Shown here one piece after another: positions 53,213-61,899 of a stretch of DNA of 64,000 nt. The notes below the pieces were generated by a model. It was not told where the DNA came from. It made no database searches and saw only the letters and a program-made list of their open reading frames with translations. The position numbers were made by a program, and so were the translations under genes. How positions within the stretch are numbered: position 1 is the stretch's first letter; every line of letters begins with the position of its first letter. Source of the DNA: RGIG9151 sp963635575. GTDB lineage: Bacteria; Bacillota; Clostridia; TANB77; RGIG9151. The stretch lies in NCBI GenBank assembly GCA_963635575.1, contig CAVHFU010000001.1:55299-119298 (forward strand), given 5' to 3'.

Positions 53213-53241
53213 ATTATACACTTGTTTATTTGTTATGTCAA
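53213..53241 (-). promoter_or_regulatory. Promoter of the 446-residue SLH gene
   Basis: Perfect TTGACA (53236-53241), 17 bases, TATAAT (53213-53218) on the minus strand. The leader of about 80 bases carries two hairpins that may stabilise the mRNA. Confidence 0.9.
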
Positions 53242-53332
53242 CACTTTCGGTAATTTTTATTCATTCTCCCTATGATTAATTTTTGTTTGTTCTCTTTTAT
53301 TTCTGATGTGAATCTGTTTTCCCGAAACATAA

Positions 53333-53390
53333 TAATACCCCCAAAGTAACAAATTTTTATATTTAATCTGTCTACTTTAGGGGTATCATA
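53333..53390 (-). terminator. Terminator after the large B-repeat protein gene
   Basis: ATACCCCTAAAGTA pairs with TACTTTGGGGGTAT over a large AT-rich loop of about 30 bases. The following U-rich stretch is weak, so efficiency is uncertain. Confidence 0.6.
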
Positions 53391-53412
53391 TCAAAACTAC
53401 GTCCCTTTTATT

Positions 53413-56400
53413 CTAGTTATTTGCATTATTGTAGATGTCATCCTCTAATGTCTTATCTAATCTGTATGTAAATACATTTCCACCCCAATCCGATCTGTCA
53501 TCTCTACTATTTACCGAATTAATTACTTGTATATAGTCATATCTTTGACCATTAGGCATCTCTACATATATATCGAAGTTTACCACTATGTCAGAATTTC
53601 CTCCTATCTCGCCACGAATCTCCTCGCAAATATCTAGAGGTAAATACCATACCCATCTCCATGTTACCTGCGGTGCTGTCTGATAATTTGGCATATCTAT
53701 AGATTCTTGCTCCCCAGTTATCATAAACTTTTTTGCATTTTTTGAACTATTTATTTCTGCATATTCTCCCAAATCTATACTAATTTCGTTCATTCTTTCG
53801 GAGCCTGTCTTTTTATATAATTTAGGAATTACAACCAATTTAGATTCAGCCTCTTCAACACCAGTAGTTACCAATTCAAACTCCACTGCATATCCATATA
53901 CGATATCTACATATTCACTATAGCTACTATCTACTAATTCTGCAGCATTTACTAAAATAGTATCGTTTGTGGCATTTTTAGGCACATACATTTCATTATT
54001 CGTTGTACTTCCGTTGGATGTAAAATAATCTTTCCATCTTACATCTCTTATGGATAATATTCTAAATGGTGAATTATTCATCTCATCACTAGCAGGCATA
54101 AATACCGCAACTAATGTCATATTGTAATGTGGCATATTTAAAGGTGGATTATCCGGTTTTGTGGAAATCAATTGGTTATTTTCATACCAACCAACAAATT
54201 CATAGCCACTACCGCTCTCTGCAACTATACTAATTGGTTCTCCCGCTTCATAGCTATGGGTTAGTACACTTCTGTCTTCTATTTTTACCGTTCCATTACC
54301 TTGTACCCTTAATGTCAAAGTGTACTTATTATCAACATCTATTTCTCTAAAGTGTGCTACTAGTGTTAAACTATTCGTTGGCATTACCACATAATCATAT
54401 TCTGCATAATCAGTAATATCCATTGTATCCTTATCTTCCCAATATAAGAACTCATATCCATCATCAGCAACGGCCTCTATAGGGTATTCTCTTCCGGGAA
54501 CAGCATTATCTACATTTCCGTATACTCTTCCTCCGCCGGCAGTTTTTACGTTAAGATTGTACTCTCCTATTCCTCTAAAATGTGCCGTAAATACCTTGTT
54601 TCTACTTATCACCGCTATCCATTCTTCTTCGTACGAAACAATATTACCTAGCTCGTCTGTCCAATAATCAAATTCGTATCCTTCATATGGATATGCTTTT
54701 ATTGTTATTTGTTCTCCATCCTTTACTGAAATGGAATCTTGCTTTCTTTGTGGATCATTATTAATTGATATTTTTCCATTTCCATCGCCTTGTACTATAA
54801 CTTGATGATAAAGTTCATCATTAAAATATGCAGTCAATTTATAATAAGTCTTATCTTCAGGCATTATCACAACATCGCATCTTCCAAAACTTGTAATGAT
54901 ACTAGTAGAATCTTCTTTCCAATAACTAAACGTTGCATCATAATATGGAAAAGCATATATAGGATACTCTTTTCCTGAAATTGCATACTCTGTACCACCA
55001 ACTACAAAACCAGGTCCATTAGAATCTAGAACAAGCTTCCCATATTTCTCTTCCGCCTTGAAGTGAACAAAAATTACACAGTCTTCCACAACATCCTCAA
55101 GCATTAGACTGTCACTTGTACCTAAACTTGAGCCATCCTTTATTAGTTCCCAGTAATCAACTACGAAATTATCGTCCGGTATTGCATCAATACTTATGCT
55201 ACTGCCTTCTGTCACATTTGCTCGGATAATAATATCTCTTTGCCCATCATCATATGGGGGGCTAAATTCCACTTTACCATTACCATCACTCATTACCGTA
55301 ACATTATACTTGTTTTTCGTTTCAAATTTAGCTATCAACTTAAAATCACTTGCAGGCATAAGCAGTGATAATGTGTTTAGCGAGTCGGTATGACTACTCC
55401 CTTTCGCATACAAATCTTCACCATTAGCTCTATACCATCCTTTGAAAGTATAATCATTTTCCTCATTGGATTTTGCGTATATTACTACACTTTCTCCCTC
55501 TGCAAAATCTTTTTGCGAATAATCCGCATAACTACCATCGCCTATTTTCACCAAGCCAGTTTCTGGTGCTCCATCTGCTACCACTGTTATTGTATGAGTT
55601 GCTTCTTCTAGTGGCGGAGTAAGATCAAAATAGATTCTATATCTGTCTTCTTCATTACAACAATTACTTTTTTTACAGCCAGTACATTTTACATGCACAT
55701 ATCCATATAGTAATCCGGTCTTCTCAGTCGGAGTAGTTGGTTCGCTTGGGACATCGTCAGCTCCACCGTTTCCTATAGGTGGTTCCTCACTAAAGCCTGC
55801 CAGCCATTTCCTATACGCTGAAAACCACTCAGCATATGCCTTTCTATATTCCGGTGTTCCTCTTCCACCGTAATCCTCTGGGTTTGGTTCTTCCGGAGGA
55901 TTACCATTTCCGCCTCGCCTATTATTTCCACCTTCACTTATATCCTCACTTAACCCTGTGCTTTTATCACCCAAAGTTCCATCGTCTTCATATAATTGAT
56001 CCGCAATTATAGAAGTAATAACACATGGTACCGTCGTCTGCGTAGGCTTAAGTTGCCTTTGGGTTCTAGATTCATAAGTTGAACTGTATTTATCATATTT
56101 AAGTACAATCTCATTTTCTCCATTAACTGTAAATCCTTCAAATGATAACTCTATATTATGATATGTCTCTGTATATTTAGGGGTAGAGGTTTCATAATTA
56201 TATATCATATACTCTTTAGTAACCGACTCTACATCCTTTGTGTCTCCGCACTTAGTACATCTCCACCCTTGTTCTCCAGTAACTTCGTATGGGCCATGTT
56301 CGTCAGGTATATGCACTACATCCACAGCTATATGTCCTTGCGTCTCTATAGAAAATGAAGCGCCAATATTATATGGATTTGCTCTCCTATGCTCCTCACT

Positions 56401-57228
56401 TGAGTCAATTTTTGAACCAAATTTCCTCCATTTTTTTGCCGTCACTTTTTTTCCTATCACTTCATCTTCTGCATCACAATTATCATAATATTCCCATTCA
56501 TGATCACAAGGCTGGTCTGGTTCCGGCTCTGGATCTGGTTTTGGCGAAGGACTTGGCGAAGGGCTTGGCGAAGAAGTTGGCGAAGGGCTTGGCGAAGAAG
56601 TTGGCGAAGAAGTTGGCGAAGGGCTTGGCGAAGAAGTTGGCGAAGGACTTACACTAGACACTTTTGCACATTTTCCAGTATATAAATCTTTATTACATGT
56701 CGAACATTTACCTGTTTTAGTTGTTCCAGTCCATTTCCAATCTTTTAGGGCTCCCACCCCATGATCCGTAGCTTGTTTATTATGAGTACTACATACAACT
56801 GAGTGATTGCAATTATTTGACGACCTTGTTCCAACTTCTACATATGTAACATAATAAACTCTATGAGCCTGCCTATAGCCAATGGCATTACCACAACCCA
56901 TTTCCAACCCATTCTCAGTCCACTCATTTATTATATATTCATTAGAAGGTAATGGATTAGGCATATTGGGTTTAGGAAGTTTGGCAGCCCAATCTACACA
57001 AAAATGATACCCTCCGCTAGCATCCCAATGATTTACAATATTCCCAGGAGTAGAACAATATGTACAATATGAGCCAGGGTTGCCTTCCCCATTGTGTGGC
57101 GTATTATTTGAATCTATTATTTCATCACTTGTATAACCACTAGCTTTAACATACGTTTTAGCGTCTGATATGGATGGTTTTATCATGAACATACCAATAA
57201 TCAATAGTACTAATAAAATCTTCTTCAT
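53413..57228 (-). CDS. Large secreted repeat protein (B-repeat domains, Ser/Pro linker)
   Basis: 1271 residues from the ATG at 57228. Signal peptide KKILLVLLIIGMFMIKPSIS, cysteine-rich N-terminus with several CxxC pairs (YCTYCS, KCSTCN), a Ser-Pro-Thr linker (about residues 195-235), another cysteine-containing region (WRCTKCG, CTGCKKSNCC), then about six InlB/Flg_new-type B-repeats of about 75 residues (EFDYWTD, EFLYWED, EFVGWYENN), and a beta-rich C-domain. No SLH or sortase motif is visible, so attachment may rely on the upstream SLH protein, whose gene ends 5 bases before the start. Function likely adhesion or envelope structure. Confidence 0.82.
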   Translation of the reverse strand: MKKILLVLLIIGMFMIKPSISDAKTYVKASGYTSDEIIDSNNTPHNGEGNPGSYCTYCSTPGNIVNHWDASGGYHFCVDWAAKLPKPNMPNPLPSNEYIINEWTENGLEMGCGNAIGYRQAHRVYYVTYVEVGTRSSNNCNHSVVCSTHNKQATDHGVGALKDWKWTGTTKTGKCSTCNKDLYTGKCAKVSSVSPSPTSSPSPSPTSSPTSSPSPSPTSSPSPSPSPSPKPDPEPEPDQPCDHEWEYYDNCDAEDEVIGKKVTAKKWRKFGSKIDSSEEHRRANPYNIGASFSIETQGHIAVDVVHIPDEHGPYEVTGEQGWRCTKCGDTKDVESVTKEYMIYNYETSTPKYTETYHNIELSFEGFTVNGENEIVLKYDKYSSTYESRTQRQLKPTQTTVPCVITSIIADQLYEDDGTLGDKSTGLSEDISEGGNNRRGGNGNPPEEPNPEDYGGRGTPEYRKAYAEWFSAYRKWLAGFSEEPPIGNGGADDVPSEPTTPTEKTGLLYGYVHVKCTGCKKSNCCNEEDRYRIYFDLTPPLEEATHTITVVADGAPETGLVKIGDGSYADYSQKDFAEGESVVIYAKSNEENDYTFKGWYRANGEDLYAKGSSHTDSLNTLSLLMPASDFKLIAKFETKNKYNVTVMSDGNGKVEFSPPYDDGQRDIIIRANVTEGSSISIDAIPDDNFVVDYWELIKDGSSLGTSDSLMLEDVVEDCVIFVHFKAEEKYGKLVLDSNGPGFVVGGTEYAISGKEYPIYAFPYYDATFSYWKEDSTSIITSFGRCDVVIMPEDKTYYKLTAYFNDELYHQVIVQGDGNGKISINNDPQRKQDSISVKDGEQITIKAYPYEGYEFDYWTDELGNIVSYEEEWIAVISRNKVFTAHFRGIGEYNLNVKTAGGGRVYGNVDNAVPGREYPIEAVADDGYEFLYWEDKDTMDITDYAEYDYVVMPTNSLTLVAHFREIDVDNKYTLTLRVQGNGTVKIEDRSVLTHSYEAGEPISIVAESGSGYEFVGWYENNQLISTKPDNPPLNMPHYNMTLVAVFMPASDEMNNSPFRILSIRDVRWKDYFTSNGSTTNNEMYVPKNATNDTILVNAAELVDSSYSEYVDIVYGYAVEFELVTTGVEEAESKLVVIPKLYKKTGSERMNEISIDLGEYAEINSSKNAKKFMITGEQESIDMPNYQTAPQVTWRWVWYLPLDICEEIRGEIGGNSDIVVNFDIYVEMPNGQRYDYIQVINSVNSRDDRSDWGGNVFTYRLDKTLEDDIYNNANN
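56535..56651. repeat. Tandem minisatellite coding for the Ser/Pro/Thr linker
   Basis: Units of 12 bases (variants of CTTGGCGAAGGG and GTTGGCGAAGAA) repeat about nine times. On the minus strand they encode alternating SPSP and TSSP. The near-perfect repeats allow slippage in steps of 12 bases, which would keep frame. Confidence 0.85.
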
Positions 57229-57233
57229 ATATA

Positions 57234-58892
57234 TCATTCCCCTCTAATAAAATATGAATTTAATGTTAAGATAGAAATTTCTCCTCTGTTAGCTGAGTTT
57301 CCAAAGTTAGAGATAGTTGAATTTTTATTTATTTCTAATTCATTTGCCACTTCTATGTAATTATTAGGCCAAACACTTTGCTTTGAACTTGCTCGAGACT
57401 TATAACCTACTGTATTTAATAATATAGTTATCGCTTCACTATACTTTACTTCATTATTAGGCTTAAATAATCCATTTCCATACCCATTTATAATTCCATT
57501 TTCATATGCATAATTTATAGATTTATATGCCCAATGATTTTCAGGAACATCAGTAAACGCATTATTCTTTACTTCATAATTACTTAAATCTACTTTTAGC
57601 ATACTTAATGCGATTGAAGTTAATTCTGCTCTCGATAAAGTTTTAGCCGGTTTAAAAGTTCCATCTGGATATCCTGAAATTACCCCATATGAATTTAGCA
57701 TTTTTACGGCTAGTTCATATTTTGTATCCTTAACATCCGTAAATTTTTCTGCCGATGCTGATGTGGCTTCTGAAGATAACTTTAAATTTTTGCTTGCTAA
57801 TACTTTATCATCTTTTTTCATAATAGCAAAAACTGTAACTTTCATGCCATCGTTAGGTATTTTTACACTATACAAATAACAATACGGTATAGGTTCTAGA
57901 TTTAATTTGTCAATATATTGTTCAAGCATTAAGCCTGTCTCACTGTTTGATGTGCTTGTATAAAATGAAACATCTTTAAGGCTCTCATCATCAGATGAGC
58001 CTATCATCTGGACATATACATCTAAAACCCCTTTATATTGATCATATATTGTAGATATACATGAAATCTTTGCTGTCGCCCCATTTACAACATATCTAAA
58101 ATTATATTCATACGAAACCGGCTTATTATTCTCATCTACTAATTGTACACTGAAATAATAAGATTCTGGTACTTTAATTGCCGGAAGCTTTATTGTTAAT
58201 TCCTTACTTTTATTGGCTTTTAATGTGATTTCTTCGCCATATTGTTGATATAGTTGTCCATCATCAAAAGTAGGAAGACGCTTATAAAAATTAATTCTTG
58301 GTCTCACTTTAATATCATTCTTAAATGTAGACTTTACATTTATATACGCAGTAGGTGATTCACCTATATCAAAATACGGTCCCGACATAGGCCCCTCAAA
58401 CTCATCTATTTTATAGTAATGAGTCTTTTTTATATCACTAATCTCTAAGAATTCTGTAACATTACTATTTCCCATCCATATTTCATCAATATGCTGTGGC
58501 GATACTAACTCTAAAGCATTATCAAATATTTTCAAAACCAAGGTATACTCTCCAAAAGGAAGATTATCATTTAAAATTTCATACTCATATCCTATTAATT
58601 TATTTTCCTTAGCACCTAAACTAAAGGTAACTGGATTACTACTATGTGCAACAACATACGTTTGTTCACTTTCATTATAAACTTTTTTAGGGACTAAATA
58701 TAGCATATACTTAAGCTCCTCATAGTACCTTCCATCTAAATTAGTAATCTCAAAGGTACCGAAGATCCTATTCTCATGGATATTTTCTACACTAAAATCA
58801 TCAATGCTAAAAATGTTACATGCGGTATCTGCAAATGAGTAAGATGTCAAACATATAACCGCAAAAAACAAACAAAGTATAAACTTTTTCAT
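57234..58892 (-). CDS. SLH-domain surface protein, 552 residues
   Basis: Signal peptide KKFILCLFFAVICLTSYSFA (cleavage after SFA). About 370 residues of beta-rich sequence follow, with no recognised domain. Then come two good SLH repeats (FTDVKDTKYELAVKMLNSYG, FTDVPENHWAYKSINYAYEN) and a third degenerate one. It is the first gene before the B-repeat protein and has a consensus promoter. It probably anchors itself, and perhaps its partner, to the wall. Confidence 0.87.
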   Translation of the reverse strand: MKKFILCLFFAVICLTSYSFADTACNIFSIDDFSVENIHENRIFGTFEITNLDGRYYEELKYMLYLVPKKVYNESEQTYVVAHSSNPVTFSLGAKENKLIGYEYEILNDNLPFGEYTLVLKIFDNALELVSPQHIDEIWMGNSNVTEFLEISDIKKTHYYKIDEFEGPMSGPYFDIGESPTAYINVKSTFKNDIKVRPRINFYKRLPTFDDGQLYQQYGEEITLKANKSKELTIKLPAIKVPESYYFSVQLVDENNKPVSYEYNFRYVVNGATAKISCISTIYDQYKGVLDVYVQMIGSSDDESLKDVSFYTSTSNSETGLMLEQYIDKLNLEPIPYCYLYSVKIPNDGMKVTVFAIMKKDDKVLASKNLKLSSEATSASAEKFTDVKDTKYELAVKMLNSYGVISGYPDGTFKPAKTLSRAELTSIALSMLKVDLSNYEVKNNAFTDVPENHWAYKSINYAYENGIINGYGNGLFKPNNEVKYSEAITILLNTVGYKSRASSKQSVWPNNYIEVANELEINKNSTISNFGNSANRGEISILTLNSYFIRGE

Positions 58893-58950
58893 ATTTCAAT
58901 GTTCCTTTCTTTAAAAAACTTTGGTTTACATAATTAAGCTTGTTGTTTCC

Positions 58951-58979
58951 ATTATACCTCTTTAACGGCACCATGTCAA
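58951..58979 (-). promoter_or_regulatory. Promoter of the SLH/B-repeat protein operon
   Basis: Perfect TTGACA (58974-58979), 17 bases, TATAAT (58951-58956) on the minus strand, 59 bases before the start codon. Confidence 0.9.
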
Positions 58980-59070
58980 CGTTTTCGCCACTTAGTCATA
59001 TAAAACCACATTTAAAATATCGGCATGTTTTTACCTAACTTTATGATTATTGTATTAAAATGAAATTAAA

Positions 59071-59099
59071 TTGTAAATACTGAAATAATTTTTTATATT
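59071..59099 (+). promoter_or_regulatory. Probable promoter of the glycosyltransferase gene
   Basis: TTGTAA (59071-59076), 17 bases, TATATT (59094-59099) on the plus strand, about 105 bases before the chosen start. Moderate match only. Confidence 0.45.
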
Positions 59100-59203
59100 G
59101 AAATATTTGAATAAAATTGGTAACATATACGTGTTAAAGCTTAATAAAATGAATGTTTAATTTGTTTTTCGTTGGCAATTTATTGTCAGAATGGAGGTTT
59201 TTT

Positions 59204-60397
59204 ATGAATTCGCGTGAAAAATTTTGGAGATTTATAGATGAAAATATTTTTTTAATTTTTGCTATAATTGTTACCCTACTTTCTTTAATAATAAGAATAA
59301 CTTTAATAGACTTCCAAACGACGGATTACGTTTCTTTTTTACTTCCTTGGTATGATGACCTTTATGACTTAGGAGGTCTTTCGGCATTAAAATATAGCAT
59401 TGGTGATTATAATGCTCCTTATTTAACTTTAGTAGCTCTACTTACCTACCTCCCTTTTCCCCCCCTATACTCTATAAAGGCATTATCCATATTTTTTGAT
59501 TACATGCTTGCACTATCTTGTATGATGTTTGTGCACAAATTGTTTAAAGAACATAAGAACAGAGGATTATATGCCTTTATTACTTATGTCATCGTAGTTA
59601 TGCTACCAACTGTAATTTTAAATTCGTCAGCTTGGGCACAATGTGATTCAATATATACCACATTTTTAGTGCTTTCATTTATGTACTTAATAGATGAAAA
59701 GTACTTTAAATCGTTTATACTCTTAGGTATCTCATTTGCATTTAAACTACAATTTATTTTTCTTCTTCCGGTATATATATTAGTTTATATAAATAAGCGT
59801 AATTTTTCAATTCTGCACTTTATGCTTATCCCTCTTGCGAACTTTGTGCTATGTATCCCTGCAATGCTTGCCGGGAGAAGCATACAAGACTGCATGTCAA
59901 TTTATATAAACCAAACAAAAACGTATTCTCACTATATAAGCATGAACTTTGCCGGAGTGTATAACTTGTTCTTAAAAGGCGAAAATTTAATATATACACC
60001 TAATGAATCACTTCCAAAATGGGGAACGTTATTTACGATTTTTATCTTTATATTTTCAGCATTTATAATATTTTTAGTAAAAAGGAAATTAACGAAAAAG
60101 GAAATAGTAAGCTTAGGGTTATGGTGTGTACTGACATCAGTCTTTTTCTTACCACACATGCATGACAGATACATGTTTTCAGCCGATATACTTAGTATAA
60201 TTTATTTAATGCTAAATAAAGAAAAATGGTTTATCACGGTAGCTGTAAATTTCGTTTCACTATATTGCTACTTTGCATTCCTCTTTGAAAATGTGAGTAT
60301 CCCAATTGCATATGTAAGTGTTTTATTATTCGTTGTAATTTGCATTTTAACCAGAGACATAATTAAATCATTATTTTCTTCAAAACAAGGCATCTAA
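59204..60397 (+). CDS. GT-C membrane glycosyltransferase (Gpi18-like mannosyltransferase type)
   Basis: 397 residues from the ATG at 59204 (GGAGG site), with about 11 membrane segments. An acidic pair after the first helix (WYDDLYDLGG), SSAWAQCDSIYTTFL near residue 150 and LPHMHDRYMFSADIL near 325 match the lipid-phosphosugar-dependent GT-C superfamily, close to Gpi18-like enzymes of Bacillota. It probably transfers a sugar from a polyprenyl donor on the outer membrane face. It is one of the few plus-strand genes. Its last codons and terminator are duplicated beyond the HipA module. Confidence 0.75.
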   Translation: MNSREKFWRFIDENIFLIFAIIVTLLSLIIRITLIDFQTTDYVSFLLPWYDDLYDLGGLSALKYSIGDYNAPYLTLVALLTYLPFPPLYSIKALSIFFDYMLALSCMMFVHKLFKEHKNRGLYAFITYVIVVMLPTVILNSSAWAQCDSIYTTFLVLSFMYLIDEKYFKSFILLGISFAFKLQFIFLLPVYILVYINKRNFSILHFMLIPLANFVLCIPAMLAGRSIQDCMSIYINQTKTYSHYISMNFAGVYNLFLKGENLIYTPNESLPKWGTLFTIFIFIFSAFIIFLVKRKLTKKEIVSLGLWCVLTSVFFLPHMHDRYMFSADILSIIYLMLNKEKWFITVAVNFVSLYCYFAFLFENVSIPIAYVSVLLFVVICILTRDIIKSLFSSKQGI

Positions 60398-60440
60398 TTT
60401 CTAACAAAGAAACCGGCGGTAATCATCATTACCACCGGTT
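60382..60440. repeat. Gene-attached copy of the 59-bp direct repeat flanking the HipA module
   Basis: It comprises the last codons of the glycosyltransferase (KQGI, stop) plus most of its terminator hairpin. It is 57/59 identical to 61832-61890. Confidence 0.92.
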
Positions 60441-60449
60441 TCTTTGTTG
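60402..60449 (+). terminator. Terminator of the glycosyltransferase gene
   Basis: AACAAAGAAACCGG-GGTAAT and ATTACC-CCGGTTTCTTTGTT form a stem of about 20 bp with a short loop. It works on both strands. Most of it lies in the 59-bp repeat. Confidence 0.8.
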
Positions 60450-60461
60450 GCCGACTCATTT

Positions 60462-61358
60462 TTATACTAGCTTTAATCTTTCATATGCAGGTAGTAAAAT
60501 CTTTTCATATCTGCTGTAAATATACTTTTTATAAAACTTCCTATCTAATTCTGTTATATATGGTATACTTTCAATAAGACCTTCTATATCTATTTTAGGT
60601 ATCATAGGAACAAGTTCCAATAATGCTTTATTGCATCCTTCATACTCTAACTTATTAATAAAACTATAATAATTTATTTTTTCTCCATTTTCTTTTATTG
60701 CCGACTGTGGAAATTGAAAAATTCTAGAATTTAACTCCTTTTCATCTGACAATACTTTCTTTTTTATACTTCCATCAGCTTGTGGTAAAAGGCAGCTACC
60801 GCAATCATATATAGGAGCAATTTCTGACTTTTTATTCTTAGAGTCATATAAAAATCCCCAATTGCCGTTGTGTCTATCAAAGTTACCCAATAAAGCATCT
60901 ACTATAAACATTCTCCAAAAATGTTCTAATAAAATTTTAGATGGCACAAATCCTTGCTTATCAATTGTTTCAATTATATCAAATAGTTCCGTTCCCATTC
61001 CATTATGCTCCGAATCTATAACTGTATTTTTTATAGAGCAAAAGTCATACAAAATTTTTCCATCCGCAGTAAAGTCTTCACATGCACAAACTATTTTTGT
61101 TTTATTACTTACTGTGAAAGTACCAAGCAATGTGTTTTGAGCTTTAATACCCAGCATATTAAATATATTACATGCTATATGTTCGCTAATACAACTATTC
61201 GTATAAGACAACTCAGTAGGTTTCTTTTCAGCAGAGGGTGGAAATTTAAGCATATACTGTTTATCATTATATAAAATTGCTATCTTTTTTCCGTTTGCAC
61301 CATTATACGCCTTTGTAAGTACCCTTTCACAATTTGTAAAATCAATTTCTTTTTGCAT
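60462..61358 (-). CDS. HipA-domain kinase (toxin of a HipBA-like module)
   Basis: 298 residues. HipA kinase core: ADGKILYDF-type region, then IVDALLGNFDRHNGNWGFLYD near residue 160 with the catalytic aspartate and the N-x-x-D-R-H-N-x-N motif, and IAPIYDCGSCLLP as the metal-binding DFG-like motif. It is shorter than E. coli HipA (440), as in single-domain HipT/CtkA-type kinases. HipA phosphorylates glutamyl-tRNA synthetase; the target here is unknown. It starts directly after the XRE gene stop. Confidence 0.85.
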   Translation of the reverse strand: MQKEIDFTNCERVLTKAYNGANGKKIAILYNDKQYMLKFPPSAEKKPTELSYTNSCISEHIACNIFNMLGIKAQNTLLGTFTVSNKTKIVCACEDFTADGKILYDFCSIKNTVIDSEHNGMGTELFDIIETIDKQGFVPSKILLEHFWRMFIVDALLGNFDRHNGNWGFLYDSKNKKSEIAPIYDCGSCLLPQADGSIKKKVLSDEKELNSRIFQFPQSAIKENGEKINYYSFINKLEYEGCNKALLELVPMIPKIDIEGLIESIPYITELDRKFYKKYIYSRYEKILLPAYERLKLV

Positions 61359-61775
61359 CTATTTTCCCCCCCATAAGAATTTATTTCTTAAATATTCGGC
61401 ATGTTCATGCGTTATTTTACCATCATCTATCTCAGCTATGTTTATACTGCTATATAATTCTCCCCATAAACAGTCAAGCAATGTTGACTTTTCTTTTACG
61501 CCTTTTTTATACTCATCCAAGTCATGTTGAAGGTATTTAGGAAGCCCTACTTCGTATGATTCTTCCATTTCTTTTTGCAAAATAGAATCGCGTACCAACA
61601 TTTCCATATTAACATTAAGGGCTTTTGCTATTTTATATATAGTCTCAGCAGTGCATTTTTCTATTCTTGTTTTTCCACTACAAATATCAAATATCGTAGT
61701 ATGCGGAATATTCGCTTCTATCGCTAATCTATACTTAGTTATGCCATATTTTTGAAGCAATTCTACTAATCCCAT
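61359..61775 (-). CDS. XRE-family partner of the HipA kinase (probable antitoxin)
   Basis: 138 residues. N-terminal helix-turn-helix (LQKYGITKYRLAIEANIPHT, TIFDICSGKTRIEKCTAETI) and a C-terminal helical domain of about 70 residues that may contact the kinase. The order regulator-then-kinase with no gap is that of hipBA. It would repress its own promoter, which lies directly upstream. AAGGAGG precedes the ATG. Confidence 0.83.
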   Translation of the reverse strand: MGLVELLQKYGITKYRLAIEANIPHTTIFDICSGKTRIEKCTAETIYKIAKALNVNMEMLVRDSILQKEMEESYEVGLPKYLQHDLDEYKKGVKEKSTLLDCLWGELYSSINIAEIDDGKITHEHAEYLRNKFLWGGK

Positions 61776-61795
61776 TTTTATCCCTCCTTATCTAT

Positions 61796-61824
61796 AGTAT
61801 ATCGCCGTACCGACACAATGTCAA
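61796..61824 (-). promoter_or_regulatory. Promoter of the HipBA-like module
   Basis: TTGACA (-35, 61819-61824), 17 bases, TATACT (-10, 61796-61801) on the minus strand. The -35 lies only 7 bases from the orphan 59-bp repeat, so the cassette carries its promoter right to its edge. Confidence 0.85.
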
Positions 61825-61831
61825 TATTCCT

Positions 61832-61890
61832 AAAACAAGGCATCTAATTTCTAACAAAAAAATCGGCGGTAATCATCATTACCACCGGTT
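61832..61890. repeat. Orphan copy of the 59-bp direct repeat
   Basis: 57/59 identical to 60382-60440. It keeps the codons for KQGI and the stop of the glycosyltransferase, with no gene attached. Between the copies lie 1391 bases holding only the HipBA-like module. Confidence 0.92.
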
Positions 61891-61898
61891 ACTTTTTA
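61850..61898 (-). terminator. Terminator of truB (in the orphan repeat)
   Basis: On the minus strand CCGGTGGTAATGATGATTACCGCC folds with its complement and is followed by GATTTTTTTG. It begins within 10 bases of the truB stop. One arm has decayed relative to the other repeat copy. Confidence 0.75.
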
Positions 61899-61899
61899 A

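Larger units (their letters stand above)
53127..53412. other. Intergenic region: SLH-gene promoter, leader hairpins, terminator
   Basis: It holds the promoter at 53213-53241, a leader hairpin CTCGCTA/TAGCGAG (53165-53187), a second weak stem (AGTAAT/ATTACT), and the terminator hairpin at 53333-53390 for the large repeat protein. No gene seen. Confidence 0.7.
58893..59203. other. Divergent intergenic region with two promoters
   Basis: It holds the minus-strand promoter at 58951-58979 and the plus-strand promoter at 59071-59099. I see no other element. Confidence 0.6.

Noticed and set aside
56535..56651. CRISPR-like array
   Set aside because: Units are contiguous 12-mers without unique spacers and lie within a coding region.
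56500..56685. Plus-strand ORF rich in Arg and Trp
   Set aside because: It is the antisense reading of the 12-base minisatellite in the B-repeat protein gene, with no ribosome site.
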